Assembly (NCBI GenBank): GCA_013322215.1
Contig: JAAMEZ010000047.1
Span: 310,001 to 374,000, forward strand
Direction of reading: 5' to 3'
Length of the DNA stretch: 64,000 bases
Source of the DNA: Martinezella rhizogenes
GTDB taxonomy: Bacteria; Pseudomonadota; Alphaproteobacteria; Rhizobiales; Rhizobiaceae
Numbering within the stretch: position 1 is the stretch's first letter; the number at the start of each line of letters is the position of its first letter. Below, piece after piece: positions 32,253 to 41,685 of the stretch. Under the pieces are notes generated by a model. That model was not told where the DNA came from, ran no database searches, and was given only the letters and a program-made list of their open reading frames with translations. Both the position numbers and the translations under genes were made by a program.

Positions 32253-34687
32253 GATGGTCTCTCCAGGTTTGTGAGGTTGGGAATGAGGTCGGCCGCCCAC
32301 GCGACGCCGCGATGGCGCAGCCACGCCGCGAGGAAGCCCTCGCGTCCGTGCTCGGTGACGATCCGGTCGATGGCGGCCTGGTCGGTCTTGGAGGATGCCG
32401 CGCAGAGCGCGAGTGCGACGTCGGCGAGGCCCAGCTCGAACAGCCGATTGCCGCGACGGCTCTGGCAGTAATAGTCCCGCTTGGGCATCGCCCGGGCGAG
32501 GATCTCGATCTGCCGGTCGTTGAGCCCGAAGCGCCGGTAGATCGCGGTGATCTGCGGCTCGATCGCCCGTTCGTTCGGCAGCAGGAGCCGGGTCTGGCAG
32601 CTCTCGATGATGGCGGGCGCGATGACCGAGCCGTCGATGTCGGAGAGCGACTGGGTGGCGAAGACGACGCTGGCGTTCTTCTTGCGTAGCGTCTTCAGCC
32701 ACTCGCGGAGCTGGCCGGCGAAGCCTTCGTCGTCAAGGGCAAGCCAGCCTTCGTCGACGATGATCAGCGTCGGCTCGCCGTTCAGCCGGTCCTCGATGCG
32801 GTGGAACAGATAGGAGAGGACGGCCGGAGCCGCCGCCGTCCCGATCAAGCCTTCCGTCTCGAAGGCCTGGACGGTGGCGATACCGAGATGCTCACTCTCA
32901 GCGTCGAGCAGCCGGCCATAGGGCCCGCCGACGCAATAGGGGCGCAGCGCCTGCTTCAGGTCGTTCGACTGTAACAGCACGGACAGGCCAGTCATCGTGC
33001 GTTCGGCCGCCGGCGCGCTGGCCAGCGACGATAGAGCGGTCCAGATCAGCTCCTTGACGTCGGGCGTGACCTGGATGGTCTCTCGCATCAGGATGGCGAC
33101 GATCCAATCGGCGGCCCAGGCGCGTTCGGCTGCCTCGTCGATCCGGGAGAGCGGCTGAAGCGCGACGCTGTCGGCAGAGCCCTCGGTCAAGCCGCCGCCA
33201 AGATCGTGCCAGTCGCCGCCCATGGCGATGGCGGCGGCACGGATCGAGCCGCCGAAGTCAAATGCGAAGACCTGCGCTCCCTCGTAGCGGCGAAACTGCA
33301 GCGCCATCAACGCCAGCAGCACGGACTTGCCCGCGCCGGTCGGACCGACCACCAAGGTGTGGCCAACGTCGCCGACGTGAATGGAGAACCGGAACGGGGT
33401 GGACCCTTCGGTCCTGCCGTACAGCAAGGGGGGTGCACCAAAGTGCTCATCCCGTTCCGGCCCCGCCCACACCGCCGAAAGCGGGATCATGTGGGCGAGA
33501 TTGAGCGTCGAGATCGGCGGCTGACGGACATTGGCGTAGACGTGGCCCGGCAGCGAGCCGAGCCAGGCATCGGCCGCGTTGATCGTCTCGGGCATCGCGG
33601 TGAAGTCGCGTCCCTGGATCACCTTCTCGACGAGACGGAGCTTCTCCGACGCGGCGCGGGGATCGTTGTCCCAAACGGCGATCGTGGCGGTGACATAGGC
33701 TTGGCCGGCATAGTCGGCGCCGAGTTCCTGGAGCGCCAGATCGGCATCGGCAGCCTTATTGGCGGCGTCGGTGTCGACCAAGGCGCTCGCCTCGTTGGTC
33801 ATCACCTCCTTGAGGATGGCGGCGATCGACTTGCGCTTGGCGAACCACTGTCGGCGGATCTTGGTCAGAAGCTTCGTGGCGTCGGTCTTGTCGAGCAGGA
33901 TCGCCCGCGTCGACCAACGATACGGAAAGGCGAGCCGGTTGAGATCGTCGAGGATGCCGGGCGTCGTTGCTGTCGGAAATCCGACGACCGTCAGGATGCG
34001 CAGATGCGCCTCGGCGAGGCGCGGCTCGAGCCCGCCGGTCAGCGGCTGGTCGGCGACCAGCGCGTCGAGATACATCGGGGTCTCGGGAACGCGCACGCGG
34101 TAGCGCTTTGTCGAGACGGTCGAGTGCAGATAGGTCAGCGTTTCGACATCATCGAGCCACGCGCATTCCGGCATGAAGGCTTCGACGAGGTGAATGATGC
34201 GGTCGGTGCGATCGACGAAGCCGCGCAGCGCTTCCCAGGCATCCACTCCGCGCTCGGCCTTGCCCTCGTAGAGCCAGCTTTCGGCACGCGCAGCATCCTC
34301 GGCCGGCGGTAGGAAGGTGAAGGTCAGGAAGTAACTCGACTCGTAATGGACGGCGTCCTCTTCGAAGTCGGCCTTACGCTCGGCATCGACTATGGCCGAG
34401 GCGGCGTCGGGAAACTGGCTCCCCGGATAGGCGCCGACGGCGTGACGTTGCGCCTCGACGAAGATCGCCCAGCCGCTGCCGAGTCGACGGAAGGCGCTAT
34501 TGAGGCGACCCGCGACGGCAACCAGCTCGGCCTGCACGGCGGAGTCGAGGTCGGGTCCGCGGAACCGCGCGCTGCGCTGAAACGAGCCGTCCTTGTTGAG
34601 GACGACGCCGGGAGCAACCAACGCTGCCCAGGGCAGGAAGTCCGCGAGCCGGGTCGAGGTGCGGCGGTATTCGGCAAGGTTCATCAT
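32249..34687 (-). CDS. trbE: conjugal transfer ATPase TrbE (VirB4 homologue)
   Basis: An 812-residue ATPase that powers pilus assembly and transfer. The N-terminal half is the CagE/TrbE/VirB domain. The C-terminal RecA-like half shows Walker A VVGPTGAGKSVLL (about 445-455), Walker B LIIVDEGWLALDD, and FATQSLSDIDGS. Tandem ATGs (34687 and 34684) stand nine bases after the trbD stop. Length is normal. Confidence 0.96.
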   Translation of the reverse strand: MMNLAEYRRTSTRLADFLPWAALVAPGVVLNKDGSFQRSARFRGPDLDSAVQAELVAVAGRLNSAFRRLGSGWAIFVEAQRHAVGAYPGSQFPDAASAIVDAERKADFEEDAVHYESSYFLTFTFLPPAEDAARAESWLYEGKAERGVDAWEALRGFVDRTDRIIHLVEAFMPECAWLDDVETLTYLHSTVSTKRYRVRVPETPMYLDALVADQPLTGGLEPRLAEAHLRILTVVGFPTATTPGILDDLNRLAFPYRWSTRAILLDKTDATKLLTKIRRQWFAKRKSIAAILKEVMTNEASALVDTDAANKAADADLALQELGADYAGQAYVTATIAVWDNDPRAASEKLRLVEKVIQGRDFTAMPETINAADAWLGSLPGHVYANVRQPPISTLNLAHMIPLSAVWAGPERDEHFGAPPLLYGRTEGSTPFRFSIHVGDVGHTLVVGPTGAGKSVLLALMALQFRRYEGAQVFAFDFGGSIRAAAIAMGGDWHDLGGGLTEGSADSVALQPLSRIDEAAERAWAADWIVAILMRETIQVTPDVKELIWTALSSLASAPAAERTMTGLSVLLQSNDLKQALRPYCVGGPYGRLLDAESEHLGIATVQAFETEGLIGTAAAPAVLSYLFHRIEDRLNGEPTLIIVDEGWLALDDEGFAGQLREWLKTLRKKNASVVFATQSLSDIDGSVIAPAIIESCQTRLLLPNERAIEPQITAIYRRFGLNDRQIEILARAMPKRDYYCQSRRGNRLFELGLADVALALCAASSKTDQAAIDRIVTEHGREGFLAAWLRHRGVAWAADLIPNLTNLERPS

Positions 34688-34696
34688 GGGTACGCC

Positions 34697-34978
34697 TCAG
34701 ACGTTCAGGTGACCGGGGATGCGGAGGTGCCGGCGGCCGACGTCGACGAATTGCGGGTCGCGCTTGGCCGCCCAGACGGCGGCGAAATGACCGACTGCCC
34801 AGAGACCGAGGCCGACCAGCCAGAGGCGCAGGCCGAGACCGAGAGCGGCAGCGAGTGTACCATTGAGGATGGCGATCGCCCGCGGCGCGCCGCCGAGCAG
34901 GATGTGCTCGGTCAACGCCCGGTGGACCGGGACAGTGTAGCCCGGCACGTCGCCGCCACTCTCGATCAGGGCCGCCAT
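34697..34978 (-). CDS. trbD: conjugal transfer protein TrbD (VirB3 homologue)
   Basis: A 93-residue inner-membrane protein. GYTVPVHRALTEHILLGGAPRAIAILNGTLAAALGLGL is the VirB3/TrbD signature with one or two membrane helices, ending in the conserved KRDPQFVDVGRRHLRIPGHL region. ATG 34978 overlaps the trbC stop by one base. Confidence 0.93.
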   Translation of the reverse strand: MAALIESGGDVPGYTVPVHRALTEHILLGGAPRAIAILNGTLAAALGLGLRLWLVGLGLWAVGHFAAVWAAKRDPQFVDVGRRHLRIPGHLNV

Positions 34979-35310
34979 CAGACGAGCGCTCCGCCGCCGA
35001 ACGAGAAGAAGGACAGGAAGAAGCTCGACGCAGCGAAGGCGATCGACAGGCCGAAGACGATCTGGATCAGGCGGCGGAAGCCGCCCGACGTGTCGCCAAA
35101 AGCGAGCGTCAAACCGGTGACGATGATGATGATCACCGCGATGATCTTCGCGACCGGCCCCTCGATGGATTCGAGGATCTGCTGCAGCGGTTGCTCCCAC
35201 GGCATGGAGGAGCCGGAGGCGTGGGCGGCCGGGGCGAGCAGGACGCTGGTCAGGATGACGGATGCGACTGTGGCCACATGTCGGCGAAAATGCAGGGCAC
35301 GGCGGATCAT
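34978..35310 (-). CDS. trbC: conjugal transfer pilin TrbC (VirB2 homologue)
   Basis: A 110-residue prepilin: signal peptide ending PAAHASG, then two hydrophobic helices (IIAVIIIIVTGLTLAFG and FAASSFFLSFFSFGGGALV) joined by a short cytoplasmic loop, the VirB2 plan. The TraF peptidase at 42074 is the likely maturation and cyclisation enzyme. ATG 35310 overlaps the trbB stop. Confidence 0.93.
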   Translation of the reverse strand: MIRRALHFRRHVATVASVILTSVLLAPAAHASGSSMPWEQPLQQILESIEGPVAKIIAVIIIIVTGLTLAFGDTSGGFRRLIQIVFGLSIAFAASSFFLSFFSFGGGALV

Positions 35311-36290
35311 GCGGGTTCTCCTTCGGGGGGCTGGGTTGCGGGGCGGACGCGGTAGTCGCCGTCGGGGGCGAGCCCCTCGACGCGACCGAGTTCGGCCAGG
35401 CGCCGGGTCGAACCGCGCCCTGAGAGGACCGCGACGAGATCGATCGTCTCGGCGATCAGCGCGCGCGGGACTGTGACGACGGCTTCCTGGATGAGCTGCT
35501 CGAGGCGGCGCAGTGCGCCGAGCGCGGTGCCGGCGTGAATGGTGCCGATCCCGCCAGGGTGTCCGGTGCCCCAGGCCTTGAGCAGGTCGAGCGCCTCGGC
35601 GCCGCGTACCTCGCCGATCGGGATGCGGTCGGGACGAAGACGCAGCGAGGAGCGGACGAGATCGGAAAGTGTCGCGACGCCGTCCTTCGTGCGCATGGCG
35701 ACGAGGTTCGGCGCGGAACATTGCAGCTCGCGGGTGTCTTCGATCAGCACCACGCGGTCGGAGGTCTTCGACACCTCGGCAAGCAGCGCGTTGGTGAGCG
35801 TCGTCTTGCCGGTCGAGGTGCCGCCGGCCACGAGGATGTTGCGGCGATCGGCGACGGCCTGGCGCAGGATCTCGGCCTGCTCGGCGGTCATGGTGCCGGC
35901 GGCGACATAGTCCTGCAGCGTGAAGACGGCGACGGCGGGCTTGCGGATCGCGAAGGCCGGCGCCGCCACCACGGGCGGCAGAAGCCCCTCAAACCGCTCC
36001 CCCGTTTCCGGCAGCTCGGCCGAGACCCGGGGATTGCCGGCATGGACCTCGGCCCCGACATGGTGGGCAACCAGGCGCACGATGCGCTCGCCGTCGGCCG
36101 CCGAGAGCCGCTCGCCCGTGTCCGACAAACCTTCCGAGAGCCGGTCGACCCAGAGACGGCCGTCGGGGTTGAGCATCACCTCGACGACGCTGGCGTCTCC
36201 GAGAAATTCGGCGATGGCAGGGCCGAGCGCGGTCCGCAGCATGCGGGCTCCGCGCAATAGCGCCTCAGATTTTTCGGAAGAACCGGCCAC
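35307..36290 (-). CDS. trbB: conjugal transfer ATPase TrbB (VirB11 homologue)
   Basis: A 327-residue hexameric secretion ATPase at the cytoplasmic face of the transfer channel. It has an N-terminal domain (MLNPDGRLWVDRLSEG), Walker A AGGTSTGKTTLTNAL (about 154-167), the Asp box LIEDTRELQ, Walker B-region RPDRIPIGEVRGAEAL and HIS box GTIHAGTA. The start is GTG 36290. It leads the trb operon; the 170 bases in front contain the motif shared with the excisionase upstream region. Confidence 0.96.
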   Translation of the reverse strand: MAGSSEKSEALLRGARMLRTALGPAIAEFLGDASVVEVMLNPDGRLWVDRLSEGLSDTGERLSAADGERIVRLVAHHVGAEVHAGNPRVSAELPETGERFEGLLPPVVAAPAFAIRKPAVAVFTLQDYVAAGTMTAEQAEILRQAVADRRNILVAGGTSTGKTTLTNALLAEVSKTSDRVVLIEDTRELQCSAPNLVAMRTKDGVATLSDLVRSSLRLRPDRIPIGEVRGAEALDLLKAWGTGHPGGIGTIHAGTALGALRRLEQLIQEAVVTVPRALIAETIDLVAVLSGRGSTRRLAELGRVEGLAPDGDYRVRPATQPPEGEPA

Positions 36291-36383
36291 GTTGTCCCCG
36301 TTCTTTGCGGGACCGCGTCGGGCCGTCCCTGGATCGGGGATGATTAAGAGAACCGGAGATCGGTTCTTCGCAACAGGTGTCGT

Positions 36384-36412
36384 GGCGTAGTAGTGGCCTA
36401 GCGTGCAAAGAC
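36384..36412 (-). promoter_or_regulatory. trbB upstream motif shared with the int-side excisionase gene
   Basis: GGCGTAGTAGTG (36384-36395) and GTGCAAAGAC (36403-36412) repeat, with an 8-base longer spacing, the block at 17620-17638. It lies about 95-120 bases before the trbB start and is a candidate common regulatory site. Confidence 0.4.
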
Positions 36413-36459
36413 AGGTGTTCGGCGGAATCGACGATTACTTGAGTTGCCGCAATCGATGC

Positions 36460-36894
36460 TTATTGCGCGTCGCGCGCGGAGTCGATGTCCTCTGAAATCT
36501 CCTGCCGGAGCTTCGGTCCCTTGGCGAGTCTGCGGCCGAGCGCTGCGACGAACGCGTCGTAGCGCTCGCCGGCCTGGGCCCGGGCGGCGGCTTGCGCAGG
36601 CTCGGGCTGTGGCGGGTTGGTGGTCAGCCAGAACCGCACGAAGACGGCGAGCATCTCCACCGAGATGCCGATGTCACGTTCCATGCGGGTCATACGACGG
36701 TCGAGCTGGTCGAGGCGCTTGGTGGTCGCTGCCTCCTGGCGCTCGGCGGCGTCTGGCGAGAGGAAGGACGCGATCGCCGCCTCGGCGATGAGCGAGCGCG
36801 ACTGATCGCGGCGCGCCGCATGGGCAGCGAGCGCCTTCATCACCTCGGGTTCGAGATACACTGACAGGCGCTGCTTCTTGGACGGATTGACCAT
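36460..36894 (-). CDS. CopG-family regulator adjacent to traG
   Basis: A 144-residue protein. The N-terminal ribbon-helix-helix KKQRLSVYLEPEVMKALAAHAARRDQSRSLIAEAAIASFL (about 6-45) is CopG/MetJ-like. It is followed by a helical region (RLDQLDRRMTRMERDIGISVEMLAVFVRFWL), probably a coiled coil with a hydrophobic segment. ATG 36894 follows the traG stop by seven bases. Similar genes sit between traG and trbB in many alphaproteobacterial ICEs, where they may control trb or act in relaxosome coupling. Confidence 0.85.
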   Translation of the reverse strand: MVNPSKKQRLSVYLEPEVMKALAAHAARRDQSRSLIAEAAIASFLSPDAAERQEAATTKRLDQLDRRMTRMERDIGISVEMLAVFVRFWLTTNPPQPEPAQAAARAQAGERYDAFVAALGRRLAKGPKLRQEISEDIDSARDAQ

Positions 36895-36901
36895 GGGCGC
36901 C

Positions 36902-38896
36902 TCACAATTCCATGCCGTCGTTCGGGTCGAGCGAGACTTGGCGCGCCACACCCTGCATGATCTGGTTGGTGCGGCTGACGCGGGCCGCGTCGTCATCGGA
37001 CTCGTCGTCGAATCCGCCATCGAACTCGTTCTCGATCGGCGCCTTCTTCTCGACGGGCGCAGCGCGTTCCAGCTCCGGCTGGTGGCGCCGCTCTGATCCG
37101 GTCGGGTCTTCGTCGCCGGTGTTCTCGATGACGGCCGCGCCAGCCGGCATCGCGCTCGCCGGCCGCGCCGGTAGCGGCAGATGGCTCCAGTCGTCCGTGC
37201 CGGGCCGCGTCGGCTTGGTGAGCGCCGGCGGGGCCATGATCCGATCCTTGAACCGGCGATCCTCGTAGTAGCGAGCTTTCTTCGCGCGGATCGGCGGTGT
37301 GCCCGCGACCATGACGATCTCGTCGGCGGGCGGAAGCTGCATGATTTCGCCGGGGGTGAGCAGCGGCCTGGCGGTCTCCGAGCGGGAGACCATCAGGTGA
37401 CCGAGCCAGGGCGAGAGACGATGGCCAGCATAGTTGCGCATGGCGCGCATCTCGGTCGCGGTGCCAAGTGCGTCGGAGACGCGCTTGGCGGTCCGTTCGT
37501 CGTTGGTCGCGAAGCTGACGCGGACATGGCAGTTGTCGAGGATCGAGTTGTTCGGCCCGTAGGCCTTCTCAATCTGGTTCAGCGACTGCGCGATCAGGAA
37601 CGCCTTCAGGCCATAGCCCGCCATGAAGGCAAGCGCGGATTCGAAGAAGTCGAGCCGGCCGAGCGCTGGAAACTCGTCCAACATCAGGAGCAGCCGATGC
37701 CGGTTGCCCTTGGCCTTGAGGTCCTCGGTCAGACGCCGACCGATCTGGTTGAGGATGAGGCGAATGAGCGGCTTGGTCCGGGCGATGTCCGACGGCGGTA
37801 CGACCAGGAAGAGGCTGGTTGGCTGCCTGGCGCCGACGATGTCGGCGATGCGCCAGTCGCAGCGGCGCGTCACCTCGGCGACGACGGGGTCGCGATAGAG
37901 GCCAAGGAACGACATGGCGGTCGAGAGCACGCCGGAGCGTTCGTTGTCGGATTTGTTCAGCAGCTCGCGCGCGGCCGACGCGATCACGGGATGCGGTCCG
38001 CTCTCCCCGAGATGGGCGGTCTTCATCATCGCCGCCAAGGTGGACTCGATCGGCCGCTTCGGATCCGAAAGGAAGGCGGCGACACCGGCGAGCGTCTTGT
38101 CCTCTTCGGCGTAGAGGACGTGCAGGATCGCGCCGACGAGGAGCGCGTGGCTGGTCTTCTCCCAGTGGTTCCGCTTTTCGAGGCTGCCTTCGGGGTCGAC
38201 CAAAATATCGGCGATGTTCTGCACGTCGCGAACTTCCCATTCGCCACGGCGGACCTCGAGCAGCGGATTGTAGGCGGCCGACTTCGCGTTGGTCGGGTCG
38301 AAGAGGAGCACGCGGCCATGTCGGGCCCGGAAGCCGGCGGTCAGCATCCAGTTTTCGCCCTTGATGTCGTGGACGATCGCCGAGCCCGGCCAGGTCAGCA
38401 GCGACGGGACGACGAGCCCGACGCCCTTGCCGGAGCGGGTGGGCGCGAAGCACAGCACATGCTCGGGCCCGTCGTGCCGGAGATAGGCCCGGTCATACTT
38501 GCCGAGCACCACGCCGTCCTCGCCAAGCAGACCGGCGCCGCGCACCTCGTCATCATGTGCCCAACGCGCCGAGCCGAAGGTCTCGGCGTTCTTCGCCTCG
38601 CGGGCCCGCCAGACCGACATGCCGATCGCCACAGCGATCGAGATGAAGCCGCCGGACGCTGCGATATAGGCGCCCTCGACGAAGATCGGCGGCGCGTACG
38701 CGTCGTAGAAATACCACCACGGAAAGAACGACCAAGGATAATAGATCGGCCAGTCGCCCAGCATGAACCACGGCGGTCCGAGCTGGGGCTGGAAGCCGAG
38801 CCGGTAGGCTGTCCACTCCGTGGCGGACCAGGTGGTCAACAGTACGATGGCGAAGACCGTGAGGATCTGGCCCCAGAGGATTTTGGTGGCGGACAT
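36902..38896 (-). CDS. traG: conjugal transfer coupling protein TraG (VirD4 homologue)
   Basis: A 664-residue type IV coupling protein linking the relaxosome to the trb channel. Two or three membrane helices lie in the first 110 residues, then Walker A CFAPTRSGKGVGLVVP (about 146-158), Walker B LLMLDEFPALG, and AQSLNQIEKAYG. I take ATG 38896 (MSATKIL), 28 bases after the relaxase stop, with the longer frame rejected as overlap. The acidic tail (FDGGFDDESDDD) is variable in the family. Confidence 0.95.
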   Translation of the reverse strand: MSATKILWGQILTVFAIVLLTTWSATEWTAYRLGFQPQLGPPWFMLGDWPIYYPWSFFPWWYFYDAYAPPIFVEGAYIAASGGFISIAVAIGMSVWRAREAKNAETFGSARWAHDDEVRGAGLLGEDGVVLGKYDRAYLRHDGPEHVLCFAPTRSGKGVGLVVPSLLTWPGSAIVHDIKGENWMLTAGFRARHGRVLLFDPTNAKSAAYNPLLEVRRGEWEVRDVQNIADILVDPEGSLEKRNHWEKTSHALLVGAILHVLYAEEDKTLAGVAAFLSDPKRPIESTLAAMMKTAHLGESGPHPVIASAARELLNKSDNERSGVLSTAMSFLGLYRDPVVAEVTRRCDWRIADIVGARQPTSLFLVVPPSDIARTKPLIRLILNQIGRRLTEDLKAKGNRHRLLLMLDEFPALGRLDFFESALAFMAGYGLKAFLIAQSLNQIEKAYGPNNSILDNCHVRVSFATNDERTAKRVSDALGTATEMRAMRNYAGHRLSPWLGHLMVSRSETARPLLTPGEIMQLPPADEIVMVAGTPPIRAKKARYYEDRRFKDRIMAPPALTKPTRPGTDDWSHLPLPARPASAMPAGAAVIENTGDEDPTGSERRHQPELERAAPVEKKAPIENEFDGGFDDESDDDAARVSRTNQIMQGVARQVSLDPNDGMEL

Positions 38897-38924
38897 GGCT
38901 GGGTCCTTTCGCTTGGGATAGTGA

Positions 38925-40661
38925 TCACAGGCCGAGCCCCCTCTGGCGGCCGAAGCTCCAGTCGACGCCGCCGTCGCTCCGGGCGACGCCGGAGACGTGA
39001 CGGCCGAGCTGCTTCTCGATTGATGGTGTCCAGGGCACGAGGCTGAAGCCGAGCCCGTCATCGATCATGGCGAAGCGGCCGCTCGCAAGGGTGAGCCGCC
39101 GCTGGTAGGTGCCGGTGACATATTCGCCGGACTCCGGTTTGACCTGCGGCCGTCCGGTCTCGGCGGCGATGCGTTGGGCAACCGCCTCCAGCTCGCGACG
39201 TCGCAGTGTGTCGACCAGGCCGGGCTGGAAATTGACGCCACGCTTCTGGTGTTCGGCGAGGCCCTGGCCAACAAGATGCTCGGCCCGCCGGTCCATGGCG
39301 TCGCGCACCTCGGCGCCGAAGCCGCCGCCGAGCGCCGCCGGCTCGCGGGCGATATTCTGACGGTCGAGCCACGTGGCGCCGGTCGCGGTGACCTGCCTCT
39401 CGATGTCGAGGTCGGAGCGCACCGCAATTGCCACGCGGCGCAGGCCGCGCGCGGCATCGAATTTCCGAAGCTCGACGATCGAACCCGGCGCGCTGTCGCC
39501 GGCTGCGTCCAAGTCGGGCAGCTTGATGTGATGGGTGCGGCCGTCGACACCATCGACGACGGCGAAGGCCGTGCCCTTCAGCTCGTCATCGAGGCCGCGG
39601 GCGACCAGGCGTCCGATGACCGGATCATTGAGACTTTCGGACGCCAGCACATAGCTCGCCGCGCCGCGCTCGATGCCGCGCTCGGTCAGGCCGTGGTGGA
39701 TGCGTTTGATGATGTCGCCGCGCTCGCCGAGCTCGCGCAGCGTCGCCTCGGCCTTCTCCGAAATGGTCCACTGTCCCGGACCGATCTCGTCGGCGAGCCC
39801 GAGGCCTTCGAGCTTGCGCAGCCGCCCGATCTTCAGGGCATGGAACTCGTCGGGCTGCCGATCGGGATGCGGCGCGAGATCGATGACGCCGGTGCGATAG
39901 GCGTCGCGGGCGAGCTGACGATCGAGGTTGGTCCAGCGGTCGGCGTCAATCTGGCGCTCGAGTGTCTGCCGGATCTCCTGATCGGTGCGCGGCCCCAGCT
40001 CCTGGGTGATCAGGTCGCGCGCCCGATCGCGCATGCCCTCCTTTATATAGTCGCGCGAGATGACCAGGTTCTCGCCGTCGTCGCGCACGCCGCGCACGAT
40101 CAGATGGACATGGGGATGTTCGGTGTTCCAGTGATCGACCGCCACCCATTCGAGCCGCGTGCCGAGATCCTTCTCCATCTGGCCGACCAGATCGCGGGTG
40201 AAGCCCTTGAGGTCCGACATTTCCAGCGCGTCGTCGGGCGAGACGATGAAACGGAAATGGTGGCGGTCGTCGGCGGACCGCTCCGCGAAACCTTTGGCGT
40301 CGACGTCGTCGCCGCCCGGACCGAACAGTCGGGCCTTCTCCCCGTCGCGGGTCACGCCATCGCGGCGTAGGTAATCGAGATGCGTCGAGAGCGGTGCGGT
40401 CCGCCCGCCATGGCGAACGACCCGCGCCTTGATGACCGCGCCGCGCGAGCGCGCGGTGATGAGGCGGTTCGCCTGGATGGAGGCGCGCTGACCGCGCCCG
40501 AACCGGGACCGCGCGCCCGACCCGATCTTCCCTTCCCGGGAGACGCTTCCGCCGGCGCGCTGGGCGGCGGCCAGCGCCTGGGCGATGAAGGGCCGCGCCC
40601 GCTGCGCGCTTGTCGAGCGTATGCGGCCTGGCCGGATGCGGAAATCGTGCTCGTCTGTCAT
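38925..40661 (-). CDS. rlxS: relaxase/mobilisation nuclease (VirD2-like, DUF3363)
   Basis: A 578-residue DNA-nicking transfer relaxase of the type called RlxS in ICEMlSym. The N-terminal relaxase domain shows LDYLRRDG with the likely nucleophilic Tyr (about 95), DRHHFRFIVSPDDA, and the metal-binding HNTEHPHVHLIVRG-type motif (WNTEHPHVHL, about 175-184). A DUF3363 domain fills the C-terminal half. It nicks one strand at oriT and leads it to the recipient. ATG 40661 is the first start without overlap, and the nic-like sequence lies 150 bases upstream, as expected for a self-regulating relaxase region. Confidence 0.92.
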   Translation of the reverse strand: MTDEHDFRIRPGRIRSTSAQRARPFIAQALAAAQRAGGSVSREGKIGSGARSRFGRGQRASIQANRLITARSRGAVIKARVVRHGGRTAPLSTHLDYLRRDGVTRDGEKARLFGPGGDDVDAKGFAERSADDRHHFRFIVSPDDALEMSDLKGFTRDLVGQMEKDLGTRLEWVAVDHWNTEHPHVHLIVRGVRDDGENLVISRDYIKEGMRDRARDLITQELGPRTDQEIRQTLERQIDADRWTNLDRQLARDAYRTGVIDLAPHPDRQPDEFHALKIGRLRKLEGLGLADEIGPGQWTISEKAEATLRELGERGDIIKRIHHGLTERGIERGAASYVLASESLNDPVIGRLVARGLDDELKGTAFAVVDGVDGRTHHIKLPDLDAAGDSAPGSIVELRKFDAARGLRRVAIAVRSDLDIERQVTATGATWLDRQNIAREPAALGGGFGAEVRDAMDRRAEHLVGQGLAEHQKRGVNFQPGLVDTLRRRELEAVAQRIAAETGRPQVKPESGEYVTGTYQRRLTLASGRFAMIDDGLGFSLVPWTPSIEKQLGRHVSGVARSDGGVDWSFGRQRGLGL

Positions 40662-40770
40662 GCCCGACGCTCCGCACATCGCGTCAACGCGATGATTTTC
40701 CTCGGGAATGCGCCGATGCGCAGGCTGCGCCGATCAGGCGCACCTCGCGAAATCGCGGCATAACCTCTTG

Positions 40771-40840
40771 AAAAAGCACAACCGCACCGAAGCGCACATC
40801 GCGCCCCTTTATCCTGCCATCGTGCGGTTGTGTTTGCGGT
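40771..40840. other. oriT: oriT with RP4-like nic sequence
   Basis: A perfect 11-bp inverted repeat CACAACCGCAC (40777-40787) / GTGCGGTTGTG (40822-40832) encloses TTTATCCTGCC. ATCCTG at 40811-40816 followed by C matches the nic consensus of the RP4/VirD2 relaxase group (YATCCTG/Y), so cleavage would fall between 40816 and 40817 on the plus strand. It lies between the relaxase start and the lytic transglycosylase gene. The 40662-40905 gap otherwise holds no gene. Confidence 0.75.
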
Positions 40841-40905
40841 CCTCCCTCCCAACGCCCTCCACTCTGCGCTGGGGTTCGCCACGCTGCGATGGACGGGTGA
40901 GACAG

Positions 40906-41682
40906 TCATCGCGGGCCTGCAGGCTCCCGGCGGGAGACGAACAGGCCGCCGGTCGAGTTCGCATCGGCCGCCGCATCGCGCGGTGGAGCCGCGGTATCGC
41001 CGTCACGCGCCTGACTATCCGCCTGCACCGGACCTGCGCCCGGACCGCGATCCGACGCGCCGATGAAGAGCGGCGCGCGTGTCCAGGCCAGCGGGTCGGC
41101 GGCAGCAACAGTGACGACGGCCGGGGACGCTTCGCCGCCGACAAGGGGCGCGAGCTGGGCGACATAGGCGCGCGTTTCTGCCGGCAACGCGCGGCCGTTC
41201 GCGAGGTAGTCGTCGTACCGCCCGGGCCCCGCATTGTAGGCGGCGAGAAAACCCGGCGCGCCGTAACGATCGTAGAGTTCACGCATATAGGCCGTGCCCG
41301 CGATGATGTTGTCACGGGGATCGAATGGATCGCTGCCGAGGCGATAGCGGGCGCGCAGATAGGCCCAGGTGTCGGGCATGATCTGCATCAGACCCATCGC
41401 ACCCTTGGGCGAGACGGCGCGCGCGTCGCTGGCGCTTTCCACACGCATGAGCGCGCGAATCCAGGCGACCGGAATGCCGAACCGCTGCGAGGCCTCGCTC
41501 ACGAAGCCGGCGAGCTGGGTGCTCGCCTCGGGCCGAACCGGCGGCACGGTCTGAGCCTGCGCCGGCGACATTGGCGAAGCGGCGATCGGTAGGCCGGAAA
41601 GGAGAAGAAGGAGCAGCCGGGAGGCGGCACGGGACTTGTCCGTGCCGCTCCGATGATGCTGCGATCGATGCGGGCCGCGCAC
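40906..41682 (-). CDS. conjugal lytic transglycosylase (TrbN/VirB1-like)
   Basis: A 258-residue secreted SLT-fold enzyme that locally opens peptidoglycan for the transfer apparatus. Signal peptide to about residue 43 (SPMSPAQAQ); catalytic Glu in ALMRVESASDARAVSPKGAMGLMQIMPDTW (about 78-107); and the conserved AAYNAGPGRYDDY near 165. The start is GTG 41682, with GAGGA nine bases before it inside the end of the upstream gene. The Pro/Ala-rich tail of 60 residues is variable. Confidence 0.92.
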   Translation of the reverse strand: MRGPHRSQHHRSGTDKSRAASRLLLLLLSGLPIAASPMSPAQAQTVPPVRPEASTQLAGFVSEASQRFGIPVAWIRALMRVESASDARAVSPKGAMGLMQIMPDTWAYLRARYRLGSDPFDPRDNIIAGTAYMRELYDRYGAPGFLAAYNAGPGRYDDYLANGRALPAETRAYVAQLAPLVGGEASPAVVTVAAADPLAWTRAPLFIGASDRGPGAGPVQADSQARDGDTAAPPRDAAADANSTGGLFVSRREPAGPR

Positions 41683-41685
41683 CGC

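Noticed and set aside
37181..39046. 621-residue plus-strand open frame opposite traG
   Set aside because: It is the complement of a well-supported coupling protein gene and has no domain; high G+C makes long antisense frames common here.
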